This document shows positions 8,048-16,428 of a DNA stretch of 64,000 bases, piece after piece. Where the stretch lies: the NCBI RefSeq assembly GCF_025399795.1, contig NZ_JAODTZ010000021.1:1-64000 (forward strand), written 5' to 3'. The notes beneath the pieces were generated by a model. That model was given only the letters and a program-made list of their open reading frames with translations. It was not told the origin of the DNA and did not search any database. Within the stretch, counting starts at the first letter, position 1; the number at the start of each line of letters is the position of its first letter. The position numbers and the translations under genes are program-made. The DNA comes from Streptomyces rhizosphaerihabitans. GTDB lineage: Bacteria > Actinomycetota > Actinomycetes > Streptomycetales > Streptomycetaceae.

Positions 8048-8973
8048 CACGCCCGCCGGACCGGCCTGCGGTGGAGGCGGAGGTGGAGGTGGTGGAGTAC
8101 ACCGACCCGCTGTGTCCCTGGGCCTGGGGATCGGAGCCGGTGTTCCGCCGGCTCCGGGCCGCGCTGGCGGGCCGGGTCACCTGGCGCCGCGCGTACTGCG
8201 TTCTCTTCGACCACGACGACGACCCGCCGCCCGACCCGGCGGCGGAGACCGCCTGGTACGCACGCTACGTCGAGGACATCAGCGGCCACACACGGGCGCC
8301 CCGGGCGCTACGGCTGAGCCGGGTCGCGGCGAGTTCCTGGCCGTCCTCGCTGGTAGCCAAGGCCGCCGAGCGGCAGGGCGACGAGGTGTCCGGGCGCGTA
8401 CTGCGGCGGCTGCGGGAGAGCGTGTTCGTGCTCGGTGAACCGGCGGACACACGTGCGCTGGCGGAGGCGGCGGTACGGGGCGTGCCCGGCCTGGACGGTG
8501 AACTGCTGGCCGCCGACGCGGCCTCGGCGTCCGTGCTGGAGGCGGTGCGCGCCGACCGTGCCGAGGCGCGCCGGCCGGTCCCCGGGGTGCTGTCGGTGCG
8601 CGGCGGGTCGCCGCATCCCGGCGCAGCCAAGGAGACCGCCGACGGCGGGTACCGCTATGCGCTGCCGACCCTGCTGGTCCGCACTCCCGCGGGGTCTCGC
8701 GTGGTGCCCGGCTGGCGGCCGTACGAGGAGTACGCGTCGGCGATCGAGGAGTTGAGCCCCGGACTGCTCACGGAACCCCTGAGGCCGGCCCCCTCGGACG
8801 CCCTCGCGCGCTACCGGAGCCTGACCGACCCGGAGCGCGAGCTTCTGACCGACGGTCCGTGGCCTCCCTCGGGTGCCGTGCGCGTCGAGACCGGCAACGG
8901 CCCCGTGTGGCTGCACCCGGAGGAGGCCGCCACGCACCCGGCCCGCGGCCGCGGCGCTCCTGCCGCACCCTGA
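8044..8973 (+). CDS. DsbA-family thioredoxin-like protein
   Basis: A 309-residue protein translated from GTG 8044, overlapping the Rrf2 stop. The N-terminal strand and active site read VVEYTDPLCPWAWGSEPVFR, as in the DsbA/FrnE/SpxH-type group. The usual second active-site cysteine (CxxC) is replaced by Ala (C-P-W-A), so it would not act as a simple dithiol oxidase. A helical insertion and a conserved TLLV strand follow, then a C-terminal tail of about 100 residues. There is no signal peptide, so it is cytosolic. Coupling to Rrf2 suggests a role in thiol or sulfur-stress adaptation. Confidence 0.8.
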   Translation: MTRPPDRPAVEAEVEVVEYTDPLCPWAWGSEPVFRRLRAALAGRVTWRRAYCVLFDHDDDPPPDPAAETAWYARYVEDISGHTRAPRALRLSRVAASSWPSSLVAKAAERQGDEVSGRVLRRLRESVFVLGEPADTRALAEAAVRGVPGLDGELLAADAASASVLEAVRADRAEARRPVPGVLSVRGGSPHPGAAKETADGGYRYALPTLLVRTPAGSRVVPGWRPYEEYASAIEELSPGLLTEPLRPAPSDALARYRSLTDPERELLTDGPWPPSGAVRVETGNGPVWLHPEEAATHPARGRGAPAAP

Positions 8974-8980
8974 CGGGCTT

Positions 8981-9137
8981 CTGATCAGTGGTCAGGGCGC
9001 GGGCGGGCGGGTGCCGCGAGCCCGGGAACCTTCCGTGAGGAACCTTCCGTGACAGGCGACTGATCGGCAACAGGGCAACGGCCGGTGGCCGCGATGCTCC
9101 CTGCCGTCCCCTGCCCATGCTCTGATCAGTGGTCAGG
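8981..9137. repeat. 16-bp direct repeats upstream of leader peptide
   Basis: CTGATCAGTGGTCAGG occurs at 8981-8996 and again at 9122-9137. Each copy contains the palindrome CTGATCAG. Between them AACCTTCCGTGA is repeated in tandem near 9021-9050. The right copy lies 18 bases upstream of a perfect 16-bp palindrome and the leader promoter, so they may be operator sites. Confidence 0.6.
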
Positions 9138-9155
9138 TTCCGTCCCGCCCAATGA

Positions 9156-9171
9156 GACACCAATTGGTGTC
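9156..9171. promoter_or_regulatory. perfect 16-bp palindromic operator candidate
   Basis: GACACCAATTGGTGTC is its own reverse complement. It ends 2 bases before the TTGACA of the leader promoter, a typical repressor or activator position. The half GGTGTCCATTG recurs at 7512-7525 in the cupin/Rrf2 intergenic region. Confidence 0.6.
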
Positions 9172-9173
9172 CA

Positions 9174-9203
9174 TTGACAGCCGCCGAGAACCGGCCCCAG
9201 GAT
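9174..9203 (+). promoter_or_regulatory. promoter of leader and ABC/monooxygenase operon
   Basis: TTGACA at 9174-9179 and CAGGAT at 9198-9203 are spaced by 18 bases. The expected transcription start is at about 9210-9211, which coincides with the ATG of the leader peptide, so the mRNA may be leaderless. Confidence 0.5.
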
Positions 9204-9210
9204 GTGCACC

Positions 9211-9285
9211 ATGCTCACGACGCACCCCGGCGTGGTGTGCCGCTACGTGGACCTGCGGCGCACCTGCAGCGCTCTCTGTCGCTGA
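9211..9285 (+). CDS. cysteine-containing leader peptide
   Basis: A 24-residue ORF whose core CRYVDLRRTCSALCR fits the actinobacterial leader-peptide signature (HVDLxRVSSALC type) found ahead of sulfur and ABC-transport genes. It has three Cys codons in its second half. The alternative start ATG 9202 adds three residues including another Cys. It stands 315 bases before the substrate-binding protein gene with no other gene between. Translation stalling at Cys codons when cysteine is scarce would be the sensing step; that mechanism is inferred from the family, and I could not identify a clear attenuator fold. Confidence 0.75.
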   Translation: MLTTHPGVVCRYVDLRRTCSALCR

Positions 9286-9600
9286 CCGCCCGCACACCGC
9301 GGCCACCAGGCGCCTGACGCCCGTCCCGCCGGCACCGGCCACGCGCCGCTTCGCCGCCCGGCCCCCGTCGTCACGCGCCGCCCTCTCGGCGTTTCGTCGC
9401 CTCCGCTCCCCTCTCCTCCTGGCTCTCCCCGCGATCCGCCGACGCCTCCTGCCCTGAGCGCGGCATGCCCACGTGCGCACCGAAGCCCACGCACGCATGC
9501 CTGTTCCCGGGTTGCGCGGCGTCCGTCGGCGGGGCGTGCCGCCCTTGCTCCCCTTCCGCTGCCCCGGCGCGGGCGGGAGCCTTCGCAGAAAGAAAAACCG
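9286..9600. other. long 5' region between leader and ABC operon
   Basis: A 315-base GC-rich stretch without a credible gene. It should be transcribed from the leader promoter and is where an attenuator would lie. Several short GC stems are possible but none stands out. Confidence 0.5.
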
Positions 9601-11178
9601 ATGCCCGGACGCCTCACTCTCCGCAACCCCGCAGCCACCTTCCGTTCCGGCCGGCGGTCCGGCCGACTGCGCGCCGCCGCCCTGGGGACCGCACTTGCCA
9701 CCGTGCTGGTCCCCGGGCTCAGCGCCTGCGGCGGCCAGGCGGCGTCGGCCGCCGGCAGTGCCGCCGCACTCAAGTGGACCTCCTCCTACTTCCCCGCCCA
9801 CTGGGACCCGGTGGTCGGCGGCAGCGGCGCCCAGTTCCGTGAACTCGCCCTGGTGTACGCCTCGTTGACGCGCACGGACGAGGACGGAAAGGCCGTCCCG
9901 GACCTGGCCAAGAGCTGGGAGTACAACACCAGGGGTGATGTGATCACCTTCCACCTGCGCCCGCATCTGAAGTTCAGCGACGGTGCGCCGGTCGACGCCG
10001 CCGCCGTGAAGGCCGCCATCGAACGGGCCCAGAAGCAGAAGAACTCCGCCCTTTTCGGCGACCTGACCTCCATCAAGTCGGTGGACGCCCAGGGCCTGGA
10101 CGCGGTGATCCACCTCAGCCAGGTCGACTACCAGATCCCCCAACTGCTGGGCGAGCGCGTCCTGCAGATCGCCAGCCCCAAGGCGGCGGCCTCCCCCGAG
10201 AAGCTGGACCAGAGTCCGGTCGGCGCCGGTCCGTTCACCGTCACCCAGCTCGTCCCGGGCACCAAGGCGGTCCTGAAGAAGAACCCGGACTACTGGGACG
10301 CCAAGAACATCCACATCGACACCGTCGAACTGACCTCCGCCCCCGACGCGTCCACCGTCGTCTCCGGCCTGCAGACCGGCGTCTACAACTTCGCCGACAT
10401 AACCCCCAGTCAGGCCGACGCCGCCAAGAAGGCCGGACTCGACGTCTTCGTGCAGCCCGGCTTCAACGCCTCCAACCTCAGTCTCAACACCAACAAGGCG
10501 CCCTTCGACAACGACAAGGTCGTCGACGCGTTCCGCTACGCGATCAACCGTCAGGAGTTCGTCGACAAACTGACCTTCGGCTACGGCTCGGTGACCAACC
10601 AGCCCTTCCCCAAGGGCTACGTCGCCTTCGACCCGCAGTCGGCCGACGCCTACCCCTACGACCCGGCGAAGGCGAAGAAGCTGCTGGGCGAGGCCGGTTA
10701 CAAGCCGGGCGCGCTCAAACTCAGTCTCGTCATCCCGGCCGAGGATCCCCAGGCCGAGATCGTCCAGGCGCAGTTGGCGAAGGTCGGCATCACCGTCACC
10801 ATCAAGATCGACAAGAACTGGGCCACGCCGTTCTTCGCCAAGAACCTGACGTTCTCGCTGTACGGCACCACAGGGCGTGACTCCGCGGCGCAGACCCTCA
10901 CGGCGCACTTCGGCCCGAACGGCCCGCTCAACCTCAGCTCGCCCTATGAGCCGACCGGTTTCGAGGCCGCCATCGCCAAGGTCCGGCAGACCCCGCTGGA
11001 CTCGCCCGACTACCCGAAGGTCCTCCAGGCGGCGACCCGGGCCGGACTGAAGAGCAAGGCGCTGGTGTTCACGTACTCCTCGCCCAACCTCATCGCCAAG
11101 AGCAAGTCCATCTCCGCGCTGCCGAAGAACCCGGCCCACATCGACTGGACCGGCGTGACCATCGACGGCTCCAACTGA
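9601..11178 (+). CDS. ABC transporter substrate-binding lipoprotein, family 5
   Basis: A 525-residue extracytoplasmic solute receptor of the peptide/nickel/opine class (SBP_bac_5). The start follows an AGAAAGAAAAACC purine tract. An Arg-rich signal peptide leads to the lipobox LSAC (about residue 43), so it is a lipoprotein. Family blocks are WEYNTRGDVITFHLRPHLKF, SPVGAGPFTV and ALVFTYSSPNLIAKSK. It is the first structural gene of a nine-gene rightward cluster with permeases, ATPases and flavin monooxygenases, which points to an organosulfur compound or related small molecule as ligand rather than peptides. Confidence 0.92.
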   Translation: MPGRLTLRNPAATFRSGRRSGRLRAAALGTALATVLVPGLSACGGQAASAAGSAAALKWTSSYFPAHWDPVVGGSGAQFRELALVYASLTRTDEDGKAVPDLAKSWEYNTRGDVITFHLRPHLKFSDGAPVDAAAVKAAIERAQKQKNSALFGDLTSIKSVDAQGLDAVIHLSQVDYQIPQLLGERVLQIASPKAAASPEKLDQSPVGAGPFTVTQLVPGTKAVLKKNPDYWDAKNIHIDTVELTSAPDASTVVSGLQTGVYNFADITPSQADAAKKAGLDVFVQPGFNASNLSLNTNKAPFDNDKVVDAFRYAINRQEFVDKLTFGYGSVTNQPFPKGYVAFDPQSADAYPYDPAKAKKLLGEAGYKPGALKLSLVIPAEDPQAEIVQAQLAKVGITVTIKIDKNWATPFFAKNLTFSLYGTTGRDSAAQTLTAHFGPNGPLNLSSPYEPTGFEAAIAKVRQTPLDSPDYPKVLQAATRAGLKSKALVFTYSSPNLIAKSKSISALPKNPAHIDWTGVTIDGSN

Positions 11179-11209
11179 CACTCCGTCCATCACAGAGAGG
11201 GGGCAACCC

Positions 11210-12238
11210 ATGACGACGACGGAGGCACCGGCCCCGCCCGACGTCCGTGTCCCGGCCACCACGGCCAGGACACGGCACACCCTGGGCCGCGTCCTGGCCA
11301 CTCTCGCCCGGTCGGTCGCGATCTTCGTACCCGTCTTCCTGGTCGCGACGTTCGTGACGTTCGCGCTGCGGTCCCTGAGCGGGCTCAGCCCGGCGCGCAT
11401 CCAGCTGGGCGAGGAAGCGACTCCCGAAGCGGTCGCCCGCGTCGAGGCCCACTGGGGCCTGAACCGGCCGTTCCTCGTGCAGTACGCGGACTGGTTCGGC
11501 GGTGTCCTGCACGGACAGCTCGGCGCGAGCTGGACCAACGGCGCCGACATCTCCACCCTCATCGGCCTCGGCCTGGGCGTGAGCCTGTCGGTGGCGACCT
11601 TCGCGCTGCTCATCGGGGTGGTCGCGGGCTTCGCCCTCGGCACGGTGGCGGCCCTGCGGCGCACCACCTGGGCCGACCGCGCGATCACGGGCTTCGTCAC
11701 GGTGATCTCGGTCATGCCGGCCTTCGTCGTCGGCATCGTCCTGGTCGCGGTCTTCGCGGTGGGACTGCACCTGTTCCCGTCCGCCGGGTACGTTCCGGCG
11801 GAGCAGGGGTTCGGTCCGTGGCTCGCCCACATCACCCTGCCCGCCGTCGCGCTGAGCTTCGACGTCGTCGCCGATGTCGCCCGGCAACTGCGCGGCAGCC
11901 TCATCGGGGCCTACCGCGAGAACTACGTGACGGGCGCCGTGGTCCGCGGGCTGAGTCCGCGCAGGATCTTCTTCGGCCATGTACTGCGCAACGGCCTCGG
12001 GCCCGCGCTCGCCACACTCGGCCTGAAGTTCCCCGCGCTGGTCGGTGCCTCCGTCGTCACGGAATGGATCTTCGGGCTCCAGGGCTTCGGACGGTTCGCC
12101 AACGACTCCGCCCAGGCCGGCGACGTACCGGCCGTGCAGGGCGTCCTCGTGGTGTCGATCGTCCTGGTCGTCGCCTTCAACCTGCTGGTCAACCTGGTGC
12201 TGGCGCGCGTCACGCCGACCGCGCAGCGGGGGGTGTGA
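11210..12238 (+). CDS. ABC transporter permease, DppB type
   Basis: A 342-residue inner-membrane permease with six predicted membrane spans: one near residue 35, then the loop with GLNRPFLVQYADWFGG, then five in the binding-protein-dependent transport domain. The coupling-helix region reads YRENYVTGAVVRGLSPRRI and the last third has GASVVTEWIFGLQGFGRFA, both typical of DppB/OppB proteins. It starts 31 bases after the receptor gene and is followed 2 bases later by the second permease. Confidence 0.93.
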   Translation: MTTTEAPAPPDVRVPATTARTRHTLGRVLATLARSVAIFVPVFLVATFVTFALRSLSGLSPARIQLGEEATPEAVARVEAHWGLNRPFLVQYADWFGGVLHGQLGASWTNGADISTLIGLGLGVSLSVATFALLIGVVAGFALGTVAALRRTTWADRAITGFVTVISVMPAFVVGIVLVAVFAVGLHLFPSAGYVPAEQGFGPWLAHITLPAVALSFDVVADVARQLRGSLIGAYRENYVTGAVVRGLSPRRIFFGHVLRNGLGPALATLGLKFPALVGASVVTEWIFGLQGFGRFANDSAQAGDVPAVQGVLVVSIVLVVAFNLLVNLVLARVTPTAQRGV

Positions 12239-12240
12239 CC

Positions 12241-13137
12241 ATGGTGCGCCGCGTCCTCTCCCTCGCCACCGGGCGGATCGCCCTGGCCGTCCTCACCGTC
12301 ATCGCCGTGCTCGCCCTGTTCGGGCCGCTGCTCGCTCCGCAGAATCCCCTGGCCACCGGCGACCACCCGCTCGCCGCCGCCTCCGGCGCCCACTGGCTGG
12401 GGACCGACTATCTCGGCCGCGATGTGCTGAGCCGGCTCCTCGACGGCTCCCGTGTCAGCGTCCTCGGCTCGCTGGAGGTCGCGTTCACGGCCCTGGCCAT
12501 CGGCGCCGTCCCCGGCATCCTGTCCGTCCACCTCGGCCGGGTCTTCGAATGGGTCACCCTCCGGCTCGCCGACACACTGGTCGCCCTGCCGTTCCTGCTG
12601 TTCGCCGTCGCCGTCATCGCGCTGCTCGGCAACGGCCTCTCCCAGGCGATGCTGGTCACCGGCGCGTTGGTGTCTCCGCTGTTCTACCGCGTGGCCCGCG
12701 CGGCCACCCTGGCCGTGGCCCGCTCGCCGTACGTGGAGGCCGCCATCGTCTCGGGCGCCTCCATCGGCTGGGTCGTACGCCGTCACGTCTGGGCCAAGGT
12801 GCTCCCGCCGATCGCGGTCGCGCTCGCCCAGACCGTCGGCGTCGGCTTCGTGATCGTGTCGAGCCTGACCTTCCTCGGGATCGGCGTCCAGCCTCCCGCA
12901 CCCACCTGGGGCGGTCTGCTCGCCTCGGATCTCGGTTACCTCAGCCACCAGCCGTGGGCACCGCTCGCCCCCGCCCTGCTGATCATGGTCACCGTCTGGG
13001 CCTGCAACCTCCTCGCCGACGCGATACGCGATGTCTCCGGCGAGGCGGGTCGCGCGCTGGTCAACACCCGCAAGGCCCGTGCCAACCGCCGCCGCGAGGC
13101 CGACCCCGCTCCTGCTCCCGCTGGAGGTGTGCGATGA
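12241..13137 (+). CDS. ABC transporter permease, DppC type
   Basis: A 298-residue permease starting MVRRVLSLATGRIALAVL. The DppC signature HWLGTDYLGRDVLSRLLDGS is at about residues 55-75, five or six membrane spans are predicted, and the coupling motif reads ARSPYVEAAIVSGAS with the late block FLGIGVQPPAPTWGG. Together with the DppB-type gene it forms the heterodimeric channel. Its stop overlaps the ATG of the ATPase gene (ATGA), so translation is coupled. Confidence 0.93.
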   Translation: MVRRVLSLATGRIALAVLTVIAVLALFGPLLAPQNPLATGDHPLAAASGAHWLGTDYLGRDVLSRLLDGSRVSVLGSLEVAFTALAIGAVPGILSVHLGRVFEWVTLRLADTLVALPFLLFAVAVIALLGNGLSQAMLVTGALVSPLFYRVARAATLAVARSPYVEAAIVSGASIGWVVRRHVWAKVLPPIAVALAQTVGVGFVIVSSLTFLGIGVQPPAPTWGGLLASDLGYLSHQPWAPLAPALLIMVTVWACNLLADAIRDVSGEAGRALVNTRKARANRRREADPAPAPAGGVR

Positions 13138-14075
13138 CCACCCTGTCCGAGAAGATCCTCACCGAGGCCGAGTCCGAGATCGAGTCCGAGGCCGAGTCCC
13201 AGGCCGAGATCGAGGAGAGCACCGAGCCCGGTCCCGGGCACCCGGCCGAACAGCCGTCCCCGGTACTGGCCGTGCGCGATGTGCGCATCAGTGACCGGGC
13301 CGGTGACCGGGAGATCGTCCACGGCGTGAGTTTCACGCTCACACCCGGCAGCGCCGTCGGCATCGTCGGCGAATCCGGCAGCGGAAAGACCCTCACCTGC
13401 CGTGCCGCGCTGGGCATCCTGCCCGCCCACTTCGAGATCACCGGCGGCTCGGTCGAGATCGACGGCAACGACATCGCCGGCCTGTCCCCCACGCGGTGGA
13501 CGGACCTGCGGGGCGCCACGATCAGCGCGGTCTTCCAGGATCCGGCGTCCTATCTCAACCCCTCGATCCGGGTGGGGGCCCAGATCGCCGAAGTACTCCG
13601 GGTCAAGAAGGGACTGAAGCGGCGCGCTGCACACCGCCGCGCGATCGAACTGCTGCGGGTGGTCCACCTGCGGGACCCGGAACTCGTCCACGCCCAGTAC
13701 CCCCACGAGCTGTCCGGCGGCATGCTCCAACGGGTCCTCATCGCCGTGGCCATCGCCGCGGGCCCGCGGATCCTCATCGCCGACGAGGCCACCACCGCGC
13801 TCGACGTCACCGTCCAGGCCGAGATCCTCGACCTGCTGGCCGACCTGCGCGAGCGGACCGGACTGGCCCTCGTCGTGGTCTCCCACGACCTGGCCGTCGT
13901 CGCCCAGCTGTGCGACGAGGTCCTGGTCATGCGCCGGGGCGAGGTGGTCGAACAGGGCCCGACCAGGGACGTACTCCACCATCCGCGGCACGAGTACACC
14001 CGGCTGCTGATCGCCGAACACGAGCAGTACGGCCTGGAGAAGTTCCTCGCACCCGCGCCCGAGGAGGACGCATGA
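13134..14075 (+). CDS. ABC transporter ATP-binding protein, DppD type
   Basis: A 313-residue ATPase. The Walker A motif is GESGSGKT, the Q-loop lies in AVFQDPASYLNP, the signature is LSGGM (a variant of LSGGQ), Walker B is ILIADEATTALD and the switch His is in VVSHDLAVV. The first 40 residues are an acidic low-complexity leader rich in Glu/Ser. The C-terminal tail ends EEDA and overlaps the next start. It powers import together with the following ATPase. Confidence 0.93.
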   Translation: MTTLSEKILTEAESEIESEAESQAEIEESTEPGPGHPAEQPSPVLAVRDVRISDRAGDREIVHGVSFTLTPGSAVGIVGESGSGKTLTCRAALGILPAHFEITGGSVEIDGNDIAGLSPTRWTDLRGATISAVFQDPASYLNPSIRVGAQIAEVLRVKKGLKRRAAHRRAIELLRVVHLRDPELVHAQYPHELSGGMLQRVLIAVAIAAGPRILIADEATTALDVTVQAEILDLLADLRERTGLALVVVSHDLAVVAQLCDEVLVMRRGEVVEQGPTRDVLHHPRHEYTRLLIAEHEQYGLEKFLAPAPEEDA

Positions 14076-14938
14076 GCACCGGTCCGGCGCCCAAGGCCAC
14101 CACCCCCGGGGAACCGGCAAAACCCGTCCTGGAGGTCAAGGACCTCCAAGTGCACTACGGAACGCCTCGGCGACGCCGACCCGCCCTGCGCGGCGTCTCC
14201 CTCAGCGTCGCGCCGGGCGAAACCGTCGGCATCATCGGCGAGACGGGTTCGGGCAAGTCCACCTTCGCTCGGGCCGCGCTCGGCCTGGTGCGCGCTTCGG
14301 CGGGATCCGTCGTCGTCGACGGTGAGGACGTCAGCGCGTACGGGGCACGCCAGTGGCGCGCTCTACGCCGCCGCGGTGTGATCCAGTACGTCTTCCAGGA
14401 CCCGCTGCGCAGTCTCGACCCGGACCTCACCATCGAGGCTTCCCTGGCCGAACCGCTGCTCGTCCGGGGCGATTCCCGTGAGGAGGCGGCGCGCCGGGTC
14501 CGTGCGTTCCTCGCCCGGGTCCACCTGTCCGAGGACCTGCTCGACCGGCTGCCCGGTGAGCTCTCCGGCGGGCAGCGCCAACGCGTCGCGGTGGCACGGG
14601 CGTTGGTCACCGAACCCCGGCTGGTCATCCTCGACGAGCCGGTCAGCGCCCTGGACTCCGCCAACCGCGTCCAGATCCTGCGGATTCTGGAGGAACTCCG
14701 CGACGACGGTGTGGCGCTCGTCTTCATCTCCCACGACCTCGGTTCCGTCGCCGGGATCGCCGACCGCATCGCCGTGCTGTACCAGGGCGAACTGGTCGAG
14801 GTCGGCGCCGCAGGCGATGTCATCGGCCGGCCCCGGCACCCGTACACCCGCCTGCTGGTCCGTTCCGCGCCCACGCTGCACTCCGCCCCGGCCGACCGGG
14901 CCGAACGCGCGGCTCTGCGGGCCCTCTTGAACGCCTGA
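14072..14938 (+). CDS. ABC transporter ATP-binding protein, DppF type
   Basis: A 288-residue partner ATPase with Walker A GETGSGKST, Q-loop YVFQDPLRSLDPD, signature LSGGQRQR, Walker B LVILDEPVSALD and switch His in FISHDLGSVA. The C-terminal RHPYTRLLV block is the usual oligopeptide-type tail. It is translationally coupled to the preceding ATPase (ATGA overlap). With the four preceding genes it completes a five-component importer. Confidence 0.93.
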   Translation: MSTGPAPKATTPGEPAKPVLEVKDLQVHYGTPRRRRPALRGVSLSVAPGETVGIIGETGSGKSTFARAALGLVRASAGSVVVDGEDVSAYGARQWRALRRRGVIQYVFQDPLRSLDPDLTIEASLAEPLLVRGDSREEAARRVRAFLARVHLSEDLLDRLPGELSGGQRQRVAVARALVTEPRLVILDEPVSALDSANRVQILRILEELRDDGVALVFISHDLGSVAGIADRIAVLYQGELVEVGAAGDVIGRPRHPYTRLLVRSAPTLHSAPADRAERAALRALLNA

Positions 14939-14973
14939 ACGCCCGACCCCCACGAGAGACAGGAAGAAAAGCC

Positions 14974-16314
14974 ATGCCCCGCACGATCCATCTCGCCCTG
15001 CACCCCTACGGCGTCGGCGGTCCCGGCCAGCACGGTCTGTGGAAGGACCCGCGCGTAGCGAAGAACGCGAGCATCGACATCGACTACTACATCCGACTGG
15101 CCAAGGCAGCCGAACACGCCCTCTTCGACGCGCTGTTCATCGTCGACAGCCAGTTCATCAACGCCACCTACCCGGCGCACTACCTCAACCGCCTCGAACC
15201 ACTGACCCTGTTGTCCGCGGTCGCCACCCACACCAAGCACATCGGCCTGGTCGGCACGGCGAGTTCGACCTACAACTCGCCGTTCAACCTGGCCCGCCGG
15301 TTCGCCTCCCTGGACCACATCAGCGGCGGCCGGGCCGGCTGGAACGTCGTCACCAGCTTCGACACCGGCACCTCCCGGAACTTCGGGCTCGACGAGCACC
15401 TCGACTACACCGCCCGGTACGGCCGCGCCCTGGAGTTCGTCCGGGTCGCCCGGGGCCTGTGGGACTCCTACGAGGACGACGCCTTCCCGGCCGACGTGGC
15501 CCGGGGCGTCTTCCTCGACCCGGCCAAGCTGCACGCGCTCGACCACGAGGGCGAGCACTTCAAGGTGGCGGGACCGCTCAACCTCTCCCGTTCCCCGCAG
15601 GGCCAGCCGGTGATCTTCCAGGCCGGGGTCTCCGAGGAGGGACGCGACCTGGCCGCGCAGGTCGCCGAGGGCATCTACGCGCCGGGCGGCACCCTGCAGC
15701 AGGCGCAGGAGTACTACACGGACATCAAGAAGCGCACCGCTTCCTACGGCCGGAACCCCGAGCACATCAAGATCTTCATCCACGGGAGTCCGGTCGTCGC
15801 CGCCACCGACGAGGCGGCTCGGCGGCGCGAGCGGGAGATCTTCGAGGAGGACAACGACTTCGACCGCAACCTCGCCCTGCTCGGCCGTTCCTTCGGCGCC
15901 TACGACTTCAGCGTGCACGACCTGGACGCGCCGTTCCCCGACGTCGCGCACCTCGCCGAGAAGGGCGGCCGCACCGGCGCGGCGGCCCTCATCGAGCGGG
16001 CCCGGACGGAGAACCTGACGCTGCGTCAAGTCGCGGAGTCCGTCAATCAGTTCCGCAGTTCACCCTTCGTCGGGGCACCTCGGACCGTCGCCGACACCAT
16101 CGAGAAGTGGTTCGACGCCGGCACCTTCGACGGCATCAACCTGGCCTTCCGTACCGAGGACGAGCTGAACCTCTTCGTCGACGGCGTCGTCCCGATCCTC
16201 CAGAAGCGCGGGCTGTTCCGCACCGAGTACACGGCCGACACCCTGCGCGGCAACCTCGGCCTGCCCCTCCCGGCCAATCGCCACACCCGCGAACCCCAGC
16301 TCGTGAACGACTGA
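14974..16314 (+). CDS. FMN-dependent monooxygenase, NtaA/SnaA/DszA family
   Basis: A 446-residue TIM-barrel flavin monooxygenase of the group that includes nitrilotriacetate monooxygenase NtaA and the dibenzothiophene sulfone monooxygenase DszA. Blocks seen are TASSTYNSPFNLARRFASLD, RAGWNVVTSFD, PVIFQAGVSEEGRDLAAQ and SPFVGAPRTVADTIEKW. These enzymes use reduced FMN supplied by a separate reductase; an SsuE-like reductase is the last gene of this cluster. An AGACAGGAAGAAAAGCC ribosome site precedes ATG. The likely reaction is oxidative C-S or C-N bond cleavage of the imported compound. Confidence 0.93.
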   Translation: MPRTIHLALHPYGVGGPGQHGLWKDPRVAKNASIDIDYYIRLAKAAEHALFDALFIVDSQFINATYPAHYLNRLEPLTLLSAVATHTKHIGLVGTASSTYNSPFNLARRFASLDHISGGRAGWNVVTSFDTGTSRNFGLDEHLDYTARYGRALEFVRVARGLWDSYEDDAFPADVARGVFLDPAKLHALDHEGEHFKVAGPLNLSRSPQGQPVIFQAGVSEEGRDLAAQVAEGIYAPGGTLQQAQEYYTDIKKRTASYGRNPEHIKIFIHGSPVVAATDEAARRREREIFEEDNDFDRNLALLGRSFGAYDFSVHDLDAPFPDVAHLAEKGGRTGAAALIERARTENLTLRQVAESVNQFRSSPFVGAPRTVADTIEKWFDAGTFDGINLAFRTEDELNLFVDGVVPILQKRGLFRTEYTADTLRGNLGLPLPANRHTREPQLVND

Positions 16315-16365
16315 GTCCATCGCCGCGACCGTCCGAGCACGCCTTCGCACCCTCAGGCCCCGCAC

Positions 16366-16401
16366 GCCGGCCGGCCCGGCACCGATGCCGGCCGGCCCGG
16401 C
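16366..16401. repeat. 15-bp direct repeat in intergenic gap
   Basis: GCCGGCCGGCCCGGC occurs at 16366-16380 and 16387-16401 in the 114-base gap between two monooxygenase genes. Each copy can also fold on itself. It may slow or end transcription. Confidence 0.5.
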
Positions 16402-16428
16402 GGCCCGACACCGAAAGGCCTTCACCTC

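Noticed and set aside
9133..11904. 923-codon open frame on the minus strand
   Set aside because: It is antisense to the substrate-binding protein and permease genes, is full of Gly/Val/Arg runs without domains, and arises from high GC at third positions.
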